The position numbers and the translations under genes were made by a program. Shown piece after piece: positions 26,025 through 34,414 of a stretch of DNA of 64,000 bases (positions within the stretch are counted from its first letter, which is position 1; the number at the start of each line of letters is the position of its first letter). The notes below the pieces were generated by a model. That model was not told the DNA's origin. It did not search any database and saw nothing but the letters and a program-made list of their open reading frames with translations. The stretch covers positions 558,001 to 622,000 of the forward strand of contig NZ_CAMZOK010000001.1 of the NCBI RefSeq assembly GCF_947331465.1. The letters are read 5' to 3'. The DNA comes from Shimia sp. Alg240-R146 (GTDB lineage Bacteria > Pseudomonadota > Alphaproteobacteria > Rhodobacterales > Rhodobacteraceae).

Positions 26025-27485
26025 TTAGAGAGTTTTCTCGATTTTGGCGATACGGGCGATGCCTTCGGGGATGCGCTCAGCCGGAATGGAGGAATAGCCA
26101 AGACGGTAGAAGTTTTGTGGCGGGTTTTCTGTGGCAAAGAAGGATTGGCCCGGTTCGATCAAAACGCTTTCACTTTGCAGCCTAGAGGCGAGTTCGTGTG
26201 AGTCGAGGTTTCGGTCTGCTTGCATCCAGAAAGAAGAGCCGCCGAAAGCGTCAGCGCCTGCGATGGTCAGGCCACAATCCTGAATGGCTTGCTTCATCAC
26301 TGCGCGGCGGTGTTTGAGGGTTTTACGAAGACGTCGGATCAGGGCATCGTAGTGGCCTAGGGATAGAAAATAGGCGGCCGTGCGTTGGATGTGCCCGGGC
26401 GGATGACGCAGCACGGAGGCGCGCAGGGCACGGGCCTCGCGGATGAACGATTCGGAACCGACCAGATACCCGAGCCTTAGGCCTGGAAACAGCGATTTGG
26501 AAAAGCTGCCGACATAGATTACGCGCCCCTCGGTGTCCAAAGATTTGAGAGCGGGAGAGGGTGAGTCGGCGAAGGACATTTCGAACTCGTAGTCGTCTTC
26601 GACGATGAGCGCGTCGATGTCGCGGGCACGTTCCAGAAGGGCCTTGCGACGTGCAATCGGCATGGTCGCCGTGGTTGGGCATTGGTGACTGGGCGTTGCG
26701 AAAATAACGTCGGTTTCCGCAGAAATATCCGCGGGGTCAAGGCCGTCATTATCAACGTTTACAGGCTCCACATGGCATCGAGATTGGTTCAGGATGTCGC
26801 GCAGGGCGTGATAGCAGGGGTTCTCAATTGTCGCTGTGCGGCGTTGGGTCAAAAGGATCTGAGCAGCAATCCAGAGTGCATTCTGAGCGCCAAGGGTGAT
26901 CAGGATTTCTTCGGGTCGGGCGATGATGCCACGACGTGGCAAGGTGTTGCGCGCGATGAACTCGACCAGACGCGGATCGTCCTGGTCGTAGTAGTCCGAG
27001 GTCAGCGCAGTGAAGTCTTTTTGTCCCAAGGCCTGTAGCGCACAGAGGCGCCAGTTGGCGTGGTCAAACAGCGATGGGTCGGTTTGGCCGTAAACAAAGG
27101 GAAAGCGATAGGACGCCCAGTCTTGCGGTTTTTCCGGCGTGTCGCCACCGGTGAAGCGGCGGCCAAGCGCACGAGTCCAGTCGATGCTGTCTTCGCGGTG
27201 CTTGGGCGGGGTGAAGCGGGGCGGTACAGGGGCATTGTCGGAGACGTAATATCCGGAGCGTCCGCGGGAGGTGAGGTAGTCGTTGGCGAGAAGTTCGGTG
27301 TAGGCGAGCGTCACGGTGATCCGGCTGACGTTGAGGTGGGTGGCGAGCTTGCGCGACGAGGGCAGTTTTTCGCCACGACGAAAACGGCCGGAAAGAATAC
27401 CTTCGGCGATGAGCTGCTGAATTTGGGCTTGCAGGGTGCCCTGCGAGTCCGGAGAGAGAAAGAAGGTTTGAACTGAAATCGCCAT
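26025..27485 (-). CDS. tauR: TauR, MocR/GntR-type taurine regulator
   Basis: A 486-residue fusion of an N-terminal GntR winged helix (about residues 15-85, with RGEKLPSSRKLATHLNVSRIT) and a C-terminal aminotransferase-like PLP domain. The PLP lysine is expected in GSFSKSLFPGLRLGY, and DDYEFE provides the pyridine-contacting aspartate. TauR activates taurine-degradation genes in related bacteria. It lies between tpa and xsc, in the same direction as both; a divergent arrangement with tpa is more usual. Repeat boxes upstream (27501-27532) suggest autoregulation. ATG 27485 is the first good start. Confidence 0.9.
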   Translation of the reverse strand: MAISVQTFFLSPDSQGTLQAQIQQLIAEGILSGRFRRGEKLPSSRKLATHLNVSRITVTLAYTELLANDYLTSRGRSGYYVSDNAPVPPRFTPPKHREDSIDWTRALGRRFTGGDTPEKPQDWASYRFPFVYGQTDPSLFDHANWRLCALQALGQKDFTALTSDYYDQDDPRLVEFIARNTLPRRGIIARPEEILITLGAQNALWIAAQILLTQRRTATIENPCYHALRDILNQSRCHVEPVNVDNDGLDPADISAETDVIFATPSHQCPTTATMPIARRKALLERARDIDALIVEDDYEFEMSFADSPSPALKSLDTEGRVIYVGSFSKSLFPGLRLGYLVGSESFIREARALRASVLRHPPGHIQRTAAYFLSLGHYDALIRRLRKTLKHRRAVMKQAIQDCGLTIAGADAFGGSSFWMQADRNLDSHELASRLQSESVLIEPGQSFFATENPPQNFYRLGYSSIPAERIPEGIARIAKIEKTL

Positions 27486-27500
27486 GACCAGGATCGTATG

Positions 27501-27532
27501 CTGGACTTATGGCGAGTGCAAACTGGATTTAT
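27501..27532 (+). promoter_or_regulatory. Putative TauR boxes upstream of tauR
   Basis: CTGGACTTAT at 27501-27510 and CTGGATTTAT at 27523-27532 are direct repeats starting 22 bases apart, the closest match in the window to CTGGACYTAA. They lie between the tauR start and the tpa stop, reading on the plus strand. Confidence 0.7.
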
Positions 27533-27575
27533 TCGGATCAGGCGAGGTGCGCGGAGATCGCGCACCCCCTTAGGA

Positions 27576-28976
27576 TCAGCCGAACACTTTGGTCAGGGCG
27601 TTGTCGACCGCTGTGGTGATGGCGTCGATATCGGCTGCGGTGACAATCAGCGCGGGTGAGAAGGCGATCACATTGTTGCGGCCGGGCACAGAGCGGTTTG
27701 CCGCGCCGATGATCACGCCTTGCGCGCCGCAATCGGCAACCACGGCGCCAATGTCAGCTTCGTCCACCGGCTCTTTGGTTTCCCGGTCCTTGACCAGTTC
27801 GCAGCCGATGAACAAACCTTTGCCGCGCACGTCGCCGATAACGTCGTGTTTTTCCATCAGGGCGTTGAGGTTGTCCATCATGCGCGCGCCCATGGCGGTG
27901 CAGTTTTCAAGCAGGCCTTCCTCTTCGATGATCGCCATGTTTTCCAGCGCCGCCGTTGGGCCTGCAGTGCAGCCGCCGAACGTGGAGATGTCGCGGAAAT
28001 GGTCGAGCTTGTCGGATGCGTTGGACTTGAACAGGTCAAAGACCTCTTCAGTGGTGACCATGCAAGCAATCGCGGCGTAACCGGAGGCCACACCTTTGGC
28101 CATGGTCACGAAGTCTGGCTTGATGCCGTAGTGCTGATAGCCGAACCATTCGGTACCGGTGCGCCCTACGCCGCAGACAACTTCGTCGATGTGAAGCAGA
28201 ATGTCATATTGGGTGCAGATTTCCTGTACGCGTTCCCAATAGCCTTCGGGCGGCGTGATAACGCCACCACCGGCGGTGACCGGTTCAAGGCAGAGGCTGC
28301 CGACGGTCTCGGGGCCTTCGCGCAGAATCACGTCTTCGATCTGGTTGGCGGCCGCAATGCCGAAGTCGCGGCCGGACAGGTGACCAAGGCCAAGCTCGTC
28401 TTTGCGGTATTCCATGCAATGCGGCACGCGCACAAAGTCCGGCGCGAAGGGGCCGTATTGCATGTTGCGTTCGTCCTGACCGCCCGCTGACATCGCCGCA
28501 AGGGTTGAGCCGTGGTAGTCACGGTCGCGGTAGAGGATCTTGGTTTTCTTGCCGCCATACTTTTTGTGCGCAATCTGGCGCACCATTTTGAAGGCCTTCT
28601 CATTCGCCTCGGATCCCGAATTCGTGTAATATACGCGGCTCATGCCAGGCATCTTTTCGATCAGCTTTTCCGCGTAAAGCGCGCCGGGGATCGAGCCAGC
28701 GGCCTGTGCGAAATAAGGCATCCGGACCAACTGATCGCGCACGGCATCGGCAATTCGAGTGCGGCCGTAGCCAACGTTCACGGTCCAGACCGCGCCGGAC
28801 ACGGCGTCGATGTATTCTTTGCCGTTCTGATCCCAGACACGCATGCCTTTGCCTTCGATAATGATGCGGGGATCACTGGTTTCGAAGGGCTTGTGCTGCA
28901 CCAAATGGTGCCATACGTGGGCCTTGTCGGCGCTCACCACGTGGCTCAGGTCGTTTTCTTTTAGTGTGCCGTCCAT
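27576..28976 (-). CDS. tpa: Taurine-pyruvate aminotransferase Tpa
   Basis: A class III PLP aminotransferase of 466 residues that transfers the amino group of taurine to pyruvate, giving sulfoacetaldehyde and alanine. The PLP lysine is Lys294 in VTMAKGVASGYA; Asp264 in LLHIDEVVCGVG contacts the cofactor, and YTNSGSEANEKAFKM binds phosphate. The N-terminus KENDLSHVVSADKAHVWHHL is typical of Tpa. It starts at ATG 28976 and diverges from tauA across 403 bases. No alanine dehydrogenase, which would regenerate pyruvate, is present in the window. Confidence 0.95.
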   Translation of the reverse strand: MDGTLKENDLSHVVSADKAHVWHHLVQHKPFETSDPRIIIEGKGMRVWDQNGKEYIDAVSGAVWTVNVGYGRTRIADAVRDQLVRMPYFAQAAGSIPGALYAEKLIEKMPGMSRVYYTNSGSEANEKAFKMVRQIAHKKYGGKKTKILYRDRDYHGSTLAAMSAGGQDERNMQYGPFAPDFVRVPHCMEYRKDELGLGHLSGRDFGIAAANQIEDVILREGPETVGSLCLEPVTAGGGVITPPEGYWERVQEICTQYDILLHIDEVVCGVGRTGTEWFGYQHYGIKPDFVTMAKGVASGYAAIACMVTTEEVFDLFKSNASDKLDHFRDISTFGGCTAGPTAALENMAIIEEEGLLENCTAMGARMMDNLNALMEKHDVIGDVRGKGLFIGCELVKDRETKEPVDEADIGAVVADCGAQGVIIGAANRSVPGRNNVIAFSPALIVTAADIDAITTAVDNALTKVFG

Positions 28977-29379
28977 GGTGGACCCTCCTATTACTGATCT
29001 GCGGAGACGTTGGAAGTGTCGGACTGCGCAGGCGAAGTCCGAGCATTAGTTGCAGTCCATCCTCGCGAGATTTTCAAGCGAGTTTATAGGGCCAGTTGGT
29101 TTGGCAATGTATGTCCAAAAAAGGGATTTGGATGTCGTTGAGTCACACGCAATCAAATCTAACCAATTGATTAAAAAATAAAAAATGATAGCATGAGGCA
29201 GGGTTGCCGTGACTTTGGGCAGTAAAATAACTGTGACAAAGGTGCAAAAAAACATTGATCGGTGGTGCGATTTCCGCTCGGATTAAAGGCGGCGCGTTGG
29301 GACGGAATGATTGAGCTGGGCGAAAAGACCCTACAACCAGTTCCAGACGACACCAAAATGACAACGGGAGAAATAAAAC
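28977..29379. other. Divergent tpa/tauA control region
   Basis: This 403-base gap has no convincing gene. It holds a seven-pair hairpin in the tpa leader (29019-29025 with 29036-29042), candidate TauR boxes at 29086-29118, and an A+T-rich tract at 29160-29195. Inside the tract TTGATT (29167-29172) and TAGCAT (29189-29194) are 16 bases apart and could be a weak promoter for tauA. That would leave a leader of about 180 bases before tauA. Confidence 0.55.
29086..29118 (-). promoter_or_regulatory. Degenerate TauR boxes upstream of tpa
   Basis: On the minus strand TTGGACATAC (29118-29109) and CTGGCCCTAT (29095-29086) start 23 bases apart, the same spacing as the boxes upstream of xsc. They lie 110-142 bases before the tpa start, so they could serve tpa and possibly divergent tauA. 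Confidence 0.5.
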
Positions 29380-30375
29380 ATGACATTGAAACAGACTTTG
29401 ACCGGGGCTGTGGCTGCGGCAGCCATGATGGCTGGCGCTCAAGCAGCGCACGCGGACATCACCGTGGCCTACTTCCTCGAGTGGCCGATGCCATTCCAAT
29501 ATGCCAAGCAGATGGGCACCTATGACGAAGCCCTGGGCACCAAGGTCAACTGGGTCAGCTTTGACACAGGTACTGCCATGAGCGCCGCAATGGCGTCGGG
29601 TGACGTACAGATTTCGGTCAGCCAAGGTGTACCACCTTTCGTGGTTGCTGCATCCGCCGGTCAGGACATCCAGATCGTCGACGTGGCTGTGAGCTACTCT
29701 GACAACGACAACTGTGTCGTGGCGTCCGGTCTTGAGATCGACAAAATGAGCGCAGGCGAGCTGGCTGGCAAGAAAGTGGCTGTGCCACTGGGTACCGCTG
29801 CACACTATGGTTTCCTGAGCCAGATGAACCACTTTGGCGTGGACGTCGCCAGCATGGAAGTTGTGGACATGGCCCCTGCAGAAGGCGCAGCAGCGCTGGC
29901 GCAAGGCTCGCTGGACATGGCTTGTGGCTGGGGTGGCGCGCTGCGTCGCATGATGGAGCACGGCAACATCCTTTTGACCGGTGCGGAAAAAGAAGAGCTG
30001 GGCATTCTGGTGTTTGACGCGACAACTGCGCCTGCATCGTTCATCGCTGAAGAAGGCGATATGCTGGCGAAGTTCCTGAAGGTGACTGCAGACGCCAACG
30101 CAATGTGGGCTGATGAGGCCAACCACGCGAAAATGCTGCCAGTGATCGCCAAGGACGCGGGCATGGACGAAGAAGGCACAGCTGCAACGCTGGCGACCTT
30201 TAAGTTCCCGACCATTGACGAACAGCTGAGCGGCGCCTGGTTTGGCGGCACAGCGCAGGAGTTTATGGGCGGCGTTGCTGGTGTATTTGTAGGCGCGGGT
30301 TCTATCCCGAGCGCACTGGACAGCTATGACGGTGCTGTGAACACAGGTCCGCTGGAATCCGCAAAAGGCATGTAA
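29380..30375 (+). CDS. tauA: Taurine ABC transporter substrate-binding protein TauA
   Basis: The periplasmic binding protein of the taurine importer, 331 residues. The signal peptide ends near GAQAAHA (about residue 26), and the mature protein opens DITVAYFLEWPMPFQYAK, typical of TauA/SsuA-like proteins. It would deliver taurine to TauBC. ATG 29380 has GGGAGA upstream. A strong terminator-like hairpin lies between this gene and tauB, which would let tauA be expressed above tauBC. Confidence 0.93.
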   Translation: MTLKQTLTGAVAAAAMMAGAQAAHADITVAYFLEWPMPFQYAKQMGTYDEALGTKVNWVSFDTGTAMSAAMASGDVQISVSQGVPPFVVAASAGQDIQIVDVAVSYSDNDNCVVASGLEIDKMSAGELAGKKVAVPLGTAAHYGFLSQMNHFGVDVASMEVVDMAPAEGAAALAQGSLDMACGWGGALRRMMEHGNILLTGAEKEELGILVFDATTAPASFIAEEGDMLAKFLKVTADANAMWADEANHAKMLPVIAKDAGMDEEGTAATLATFKFPTIDEQLSGAWFGGTAQEFMGGVAGVFVGAGSIPSALDSYDGAVNTGPLESAKGM

Positions 30376-30392
30376 GTGCCGCGATGAAAGTT

Positions 30393-30425
30393 GGGCCGGG
30401 CGCGTACGACGTGCCCGGCCTTTTT
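30393..30425 (+). terminator. Hairpin with T-run between tauA and tauB
   Basis: GGCCGGGC at 30394-30401 pairs with GCCCGGCC at 30413-30420, extended inward by further pairs, and is followed by TTTTT (30421-30425). It should reduce read-through into tauBC. Confidence 0.8.
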
Positions 30426-30496
30426 GAAATCAATCCAAAGAACAGGCGGAGCAACCGTCGCGCCCGCAGAGATGGGCGGAAAGACCGATAGGGACC

Positions 30497-31303
30497 ATGA
30501 CCGGATTAACCATAAATAGCCTGTCCATGCGATTTGATCTGCCCGGCGGCGGGCATGTTCAAGCGCTCAAGGACGTGAGCCTCGACTTGAAGCAGGGCGA
30601 GTTGCTGAGTGTGCTGGGGCCATCGGGCTGTGGCAAAACCACGCTTCTGAATATTGTGGCGGGGTTTCTTGCGCCCACCGAAGGCCAGATCGAGATGAAC
30701 GGCCACACCGTGCAGGGACCGGACGCCGAGCGCGGCATGGTGTTCCAGCAAGGTGCGCTGTTTGAATGGATGAGTGTCCGCGAAAACGTGAGTTTCGGGC
30801 CGGACATGAAAGGCATGCCAAAGGCGGAAAGCGCGGAGATCGTCGATCATCTGCTGGACGTTGTGGGTCTGCAGGATTTCAAGGAAAAGATGGTATACGA
30901 ACTGTCGGGCGGGATGCAGCAGCGTGTGGCATTGGCCCGCTGTCTGGCGAATGATCCCGACGTGATCTTGATGGATGAACCGCTGGGCGCGCTTGATGCT
31001 TTGACGCGGGAAAAGATGCAAAGCCTTGTGCTGAAGCTTTGGAAAGAGACCGGCAAGACGATCATTCTGATCACCCACTCGGTCGAAGAGGCGCTGCTGT
31101 TGGGGGAGAGGTTGATCGTGATGGCGCCGCGTCCCGGGCGCATTCACAAGGAATACCGTCTGCCATTTGCCGATTTGGGCGTTGGCGCCGATCTGCGCGA
31201 GGTCAAGAAACATCCGGAATATGCGCCAACCCGCGAAGAGATCCTCAATATGATTTGGAACATGGAAGAAGAGATCATGGGCCGCACCGAGGAGACCGCA
31301 TAA
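30497..31303 (+). CDS. tauB: Taurine ABC transporter ATPase TauB
   Basis: The nucleotide-binding subunit of the taurine importer, 268 residues, acting at the cytoplasmic face. Walker A is GPSGCGKTT (41-49), the Q-loop is VFQQGALFEW, the signature is LSGGMQQR and Walker B is VILMDEPLGALD. The sequence belongs to the nitrate/sulfonate/taurine importer group. Its stop is one base before the tauC start, so the two are coupled. Confidence 0.93.
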   Translation: MTGLTINSLSMRFDLPGGGHVQALKDVSLDLKQGELLSVLGPSGCGKTTLLNIVAGFLAPTEGQIEMNGHTVQGPDAERGMVFQQGALFEWMSVRENVSFGPDMKGMPKAESAEIVDHLLDVVGLQDFKEKMVYELSGGMQQRVALARCLANDPDVILMDEPLGALDALTREKMQSLVLKLWKETGKTIILITHSVEEALLLGERLIVMAPRPGRIHKEYRLPFADLGVGADLREVKKHPEYAPTREEILNMIWNMEEEIMGRTEETA

Positions 31304-31304
31304 G

Positions 31305-32642
31305 ATGGGACAGACTTTTGCAGATCTTGGTGGTGAGTTGCTCACCCTAATAATCGCGGTGGTTTCGGCTTTGCCGTATCTGGCGATCTATATTGGCGTC
31401 ATTCTGGGTGCCTTTTTCATTTTTCACCTGATCAAACGCCAGTTGACGCCGGTGCATGATTACACATCCCTCAAGACAGTGACATTTGGCGACGAAAGCG
31501 CCGTGGTGTCCAACAAGGCCGCTTCGGTGATCTCTGTTGTTCTGATCTTTGTGTTCTGGGGCAGTTTTACCGGATCGGAATGGTTGCCGCGTTTCTTGCA
31601 CGCGCCCGGACCGTTTGTCGGCGAGGCGAGCTTTACCTACACATTGGAGACCGAGGACGGCGCCACGGACGATGCCACAGTGACCGTTGTGGTGCATCCA
31701 GCGGGCGAAAAGCCGGACACGCCAGAAATCGCGCCTGGTGAAGGTCTGGCCAAAGACGATGTCGTCGTCGTGCAGAGTTATCGCAGCAAGCTGTTGCGGT
31801 GGGACAGCAATGACGAGGTGACCCGAAATGACGGCGCAAAAATTGTTGCCGTGGACGGGCAGTCGATCAGCCGGGCCAAAAATGTCGACGTCGGGTTCGG
31901 CTCTGTTGCGCTGACCGACAAGGGCACTTTGAACTTTGCGCCTGCGACGGGAATGCAGATGGAAGATATCTGGTTGCCCGCGCCGGAAAGTGTGTGGCGT
32001 CGCCTGATATCGGTAAGCCGCGAGGGCTATCAGAATGTGAAGCTGTCCGAGCACCTGAGCTATTCTCTGTTCCGGGTGATCGTGGGCTTCGCGCTGGGCG
32101 CTATGGTGGGAATTCCACTGGGCTATGCCATGGGACTGAGCGATTGGGCGCGCGGTTGGTTTGATCCAATCGTCGAGTTCATGCGTCCTGTGCCGCCATT
32201 GGCGTTGATCCCGCTGGTGATCATCTGGGCCGGCATTGGTGAGCAGGGTAAGATCATCCTGCTGTTCCTCGCCGCCTTGTGGATCATGGCGATTGGTGCG
32301 CGATCCGGTGTGTCGGGTGTGAACATCACCAAGGTGCATGCGGCCTATTCGTTGGGCGCCAGCAAGCGGCAGATCCTGCGCCACGTGATCATTCCGAACT
32401 CGTTGCCTGAGATATTCACAGCCGCGCGGGTGGCGATGGGCGTCTGTTGGGGCACGGTTGTCGCCGCAGAGCTTGTGGCGGCTGAAAAAGGTGTCGGTAA
32501 GATGATCGTGGCTGCGTCCAAATTTCAGGACACAGATATCGTTCTGATGGGGATCATCCTGATCGGGATCATCGGCTTTGGCATCGATATGTTGATGCGC
32601 TGGGTCGAGAAGTATCTCGTGCCTTGGAAAGGCAAAGCCTGA
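31305..32642 (+). CDS. tauC: Taurine ABC transporter permease TauC with extra domain
   Basis: A membrane permease of 445 residues, far longer than the usual roughly 270. Two helices (about 13-42 and 72-88) come first. Residues about 105-216 form an extracytoplasmic insert with FTYTLETEDGATDDATVTVV and NDGAKIVAVDGQ...GSVALTDKGTLNFAPATG, which read like halves of a VCBS/cadherin-type Ig-like repeat. The normal transport domain follows (from about 250), with the EAA loop GASKRQILRHVIIPNSLPE. It ends in a bidirectional terminator. The added domain may contact TauA or the envelope; this is inference. Confidence 0.88.
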   Translation: MGQTFADLGGELLTLIIAVVSALPYLAIYIGVILGAFFIFHLIKRQLTPVHDYTSLKTVTFGDESAVVSNKAASVISVVLIFVFWGSFTGSEWLPRFLHAPGPFVGEASFTYTLETEDGATDDATVTVVVHPAGEKPDTPEIAPGEGLAKDDVVVVQSYRSKLLRWDSNDEVTRNDGAKIVAVDGQSISRAKNVDVGFGSVALTDKGTLNFAPATGMQMEDIWLPAPESVWRRLISVSREGYQNVKLSEHLSYSLFRVIVGFALGAMVGIPLGYAMGLSDWARGWFDPIVEFMRPVPPLALIPLVIIWAGIGEQGKIILLFLAALWIMAIGARSGVSGVNITKVHAAYSLGASKRQILRHVIIPNSLPEIFTAARVAMGVCWGTVVAAELVAAEKGVGKMIVAASKFQDTDIVLMGIILIGIIGFGIDMLMRWVEKYLVPWKGKA

Positions 32643-32680
32643 TCCGGGCGGGGTAAGAAAAACCCGTGATGAGAAAAAGA

Positions 32681-32708
32681 AACGCCGGAGGATGAACCCT
32701 CCGGCGTT
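32681..32708. terminator. Bidirectional terminator between tauC and aldehyde dehydrogenase
   Basis: An 11-pair stem (32681-32691 with 32698-32708) with a six-base loop. A-rich sequence on its left gives a T-rich tail to the minus strand, and T residues follow on its right. Confidence 0.85.
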
Positions 32709-32732
32709 ATTCGTTTTAGCAGGTTCTGTCGT

Positions 32733-34160
32733 TTAGCCCATTGGCACGCCGGAGATCGATTTGACCTCGCAGAATTCGTCCAGACCCCAAGTGCCGCCTT
32801 CGCGGCCGTTGCCGGACTGGCCGTAGCCGCCAAAGGGCGAGCCGTTCACACGGCTGACGCCGTTGGTTTCCACCATGCCGGAGCGCAGTTGACGGGCGAC
32901 GCGCAGGCGTTTCTCGTCGTCTTGGGTTTGCACATAGTTGGTCAGGCCGTAGACCGTATCGTTGGCCATTTCGACCGCCTGATCTTCGGTTTCAAACGGC
33001 GTGATCGCCAGCACGGGGCCGAAGATTTCCTCGCGGTAAATGGTCATGTCGGGCGTCACATCCGCAAATACCGTCGGGCGCACGTAGAAGCCTTTGTTCA
33101 CGCCTTCGGGACGGCCGAGGCCGCCGGCGACAAGTGTGGCGCCTTCTTTGATGCCGGTTTCGATCAGGCCCTGAATTTTGTTGAATTGCAGTTCACTGAC
33201 GACGGGACCGATATGGCGGCCCGACTCGGTTGTGGCGCCGACCTGAGTGGCCTCGGCTGTGGCTTTGGCTTGGTCCACGGCGTCGGCATAGCGGTTGCTT
33301 TCGACCATCATGCGGGTTGGGGCGTTACAAGACTGACCGGAGTTCTGCATGCAGTGGATCACGCCGCGTTTGACGGCCTTTTCGTCGGCATCGGCAAAGA
33401 TCAGGTTGGCGCCCTTGCCGCCAAGTTCGAGGCTGACGCGCTTGAGCGAGTCCGCTGCCGCTTTGGAGATTGCGATGCCTGCGCGGGTGGAGCCGGTGAA
33501 GGACACCATGTCCACGTCAGGATGCGCCGAGAGCTGCGAACCTACGCCGGCACCGTCGCCGTTGACCATGTTGAAGACGCCAGCAGGGAAGCCGGCTTCG
33601 TCTATCATTTCGGCGAAAACGATGGAGGACAGTGGCGCGATTTCGGATGGTTTGAGCACCATAGTGCAGCCCACCAAAAGCGCCGGGATCGCCTTCAGGA
33701 AAACCTGATTCATCGGCCAGTTCCAAGGGGTGATCATCGCGCAAACGCCGATGGGCTCCTTGCGCATGCGGTCCGCGCCCATGGCGTATTCAAACTCAAA
33801 ATCTTCGAGCGCCTCAAGGAAACCGTCCAGATGCCAGGTGCCAGAACCCCACTGGCCGGATTTGGCCAGATCGATAGGCGCACCCATTTCGGCGCGCATG
33901 GCTTCGGCCATATCGGCGCGGCGGGCCATGTAGATTTCACGCAGCTTTTTGACCAGCGCAACGCGCTCTTCCAGCGGGGTTGCGGCCCAAGCCGGGAAAG
34001 CGACGCGCGCTGCGGCAACTGCAGCGTCGGTGTCGGCTTGATCGCCAATGGAAATCACCGCACAGGCGTCTTCGGTAGCGGGGTCGATGACGGTCATGTC
34101 GTTGGCCGTTGCCGGCGCGACCCATTGGCCGTTGATGTAAAATTCGCGTTTCTCGATCAT
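32733..34160 (-). CDS. NAD(P)-dependent aldehyde dehydrogenase
   Basis: A 475-residue aldehyde dehydrogenase. The catalytic cysteine is Cys278 in NSGQSCNAPTR and the general base is Glu245 in LELGGKG; VSFTGST and PWNWP mark the nucleotide-binding region. The substrate cannot be told from sequence. It is convergent with tauC, and a shared terminator separates them, so a role in taurine or sulfoacetaldehyde metabolism is possible but not supported by cotranscription. The start is ATG 34160, with a purine-rich GGAGAGA ahead of it. Confidence 0.9.
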   Translation of the reverse strand: MIEKREFYINGQWVAPATANDMTVIDPATEDACAVISIGDQADTDAAVAAARVAFPAWAATPLEERVALVKKLREIYMARRADMAEAMRAEMGAPIDLAKSGQWGSGTWHLDGFLEALEDFEFEYAMGADRMRKEPIGVCAMITPWNWPMNQVFLKAIPALLVGCTMVLKPSEIAPLSSIVFAEMIDEAGFPAGVFNMVNGDGAGVGSQLSAHPDVDMVSFTGSTRAGIAISKAAADSLKRVSLELGGKGANLIFADADEKAVKRGVIHCMQNSGQSCNAPTRMMVESNRYADAVDQAKATAEATQVGATTESGRHIGPVVSELQFNKIQGLIETGIKEGATLVAGGLGRPEGVNKGFYVRPTVFADVTPDMTIYREEIFGPVLAITPFETEDQAVEMANDTVYGLTNYVQTQDDEKRLRVARQLRSGMVETNGVSRVNGSPFGGYGQSGNGREGGTWGLDEFCEVKSISGVPMG

Positions 34161-34414
34161 GGGGTCTCTCCTTATCGATCTTTGCAGGCACCTTGCCCGT
34201 GCAAATCGAGGCCCGCAAGGGAAAGAGACGCGCGGTCACGAAGGATATGATCAAATTATTGAATGCATCTTGGGGTGGTGTTCAAATTCGACGGATGTAG
34301 TCTGTGCGAGGTCGCAAAGCGACCAATCATTGTTTTTTGGATAGCAGATCGTCTGAGCCTTTTTTGACCGGTGCTGACGACTTTGTATCCCCGATCACAG
34401 AAAGCGAGCGAGAC

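Noticed and set aside
32733-34160. Assigning the aldehyde dehydrogenase as sulfoacetaldehyde dehydrogenase because it is next to tauABC
   Set aside because: It is convergent with tauC behind a shared terminator, has no TauR box, and nothing in the sequence shows the substrate.
34304-34414. Longer start for the peroxiredoxin gene
   Set aside because: The 37 extra residues do not belong to the Prx6 family, which begins MGLRINDTVPNF.
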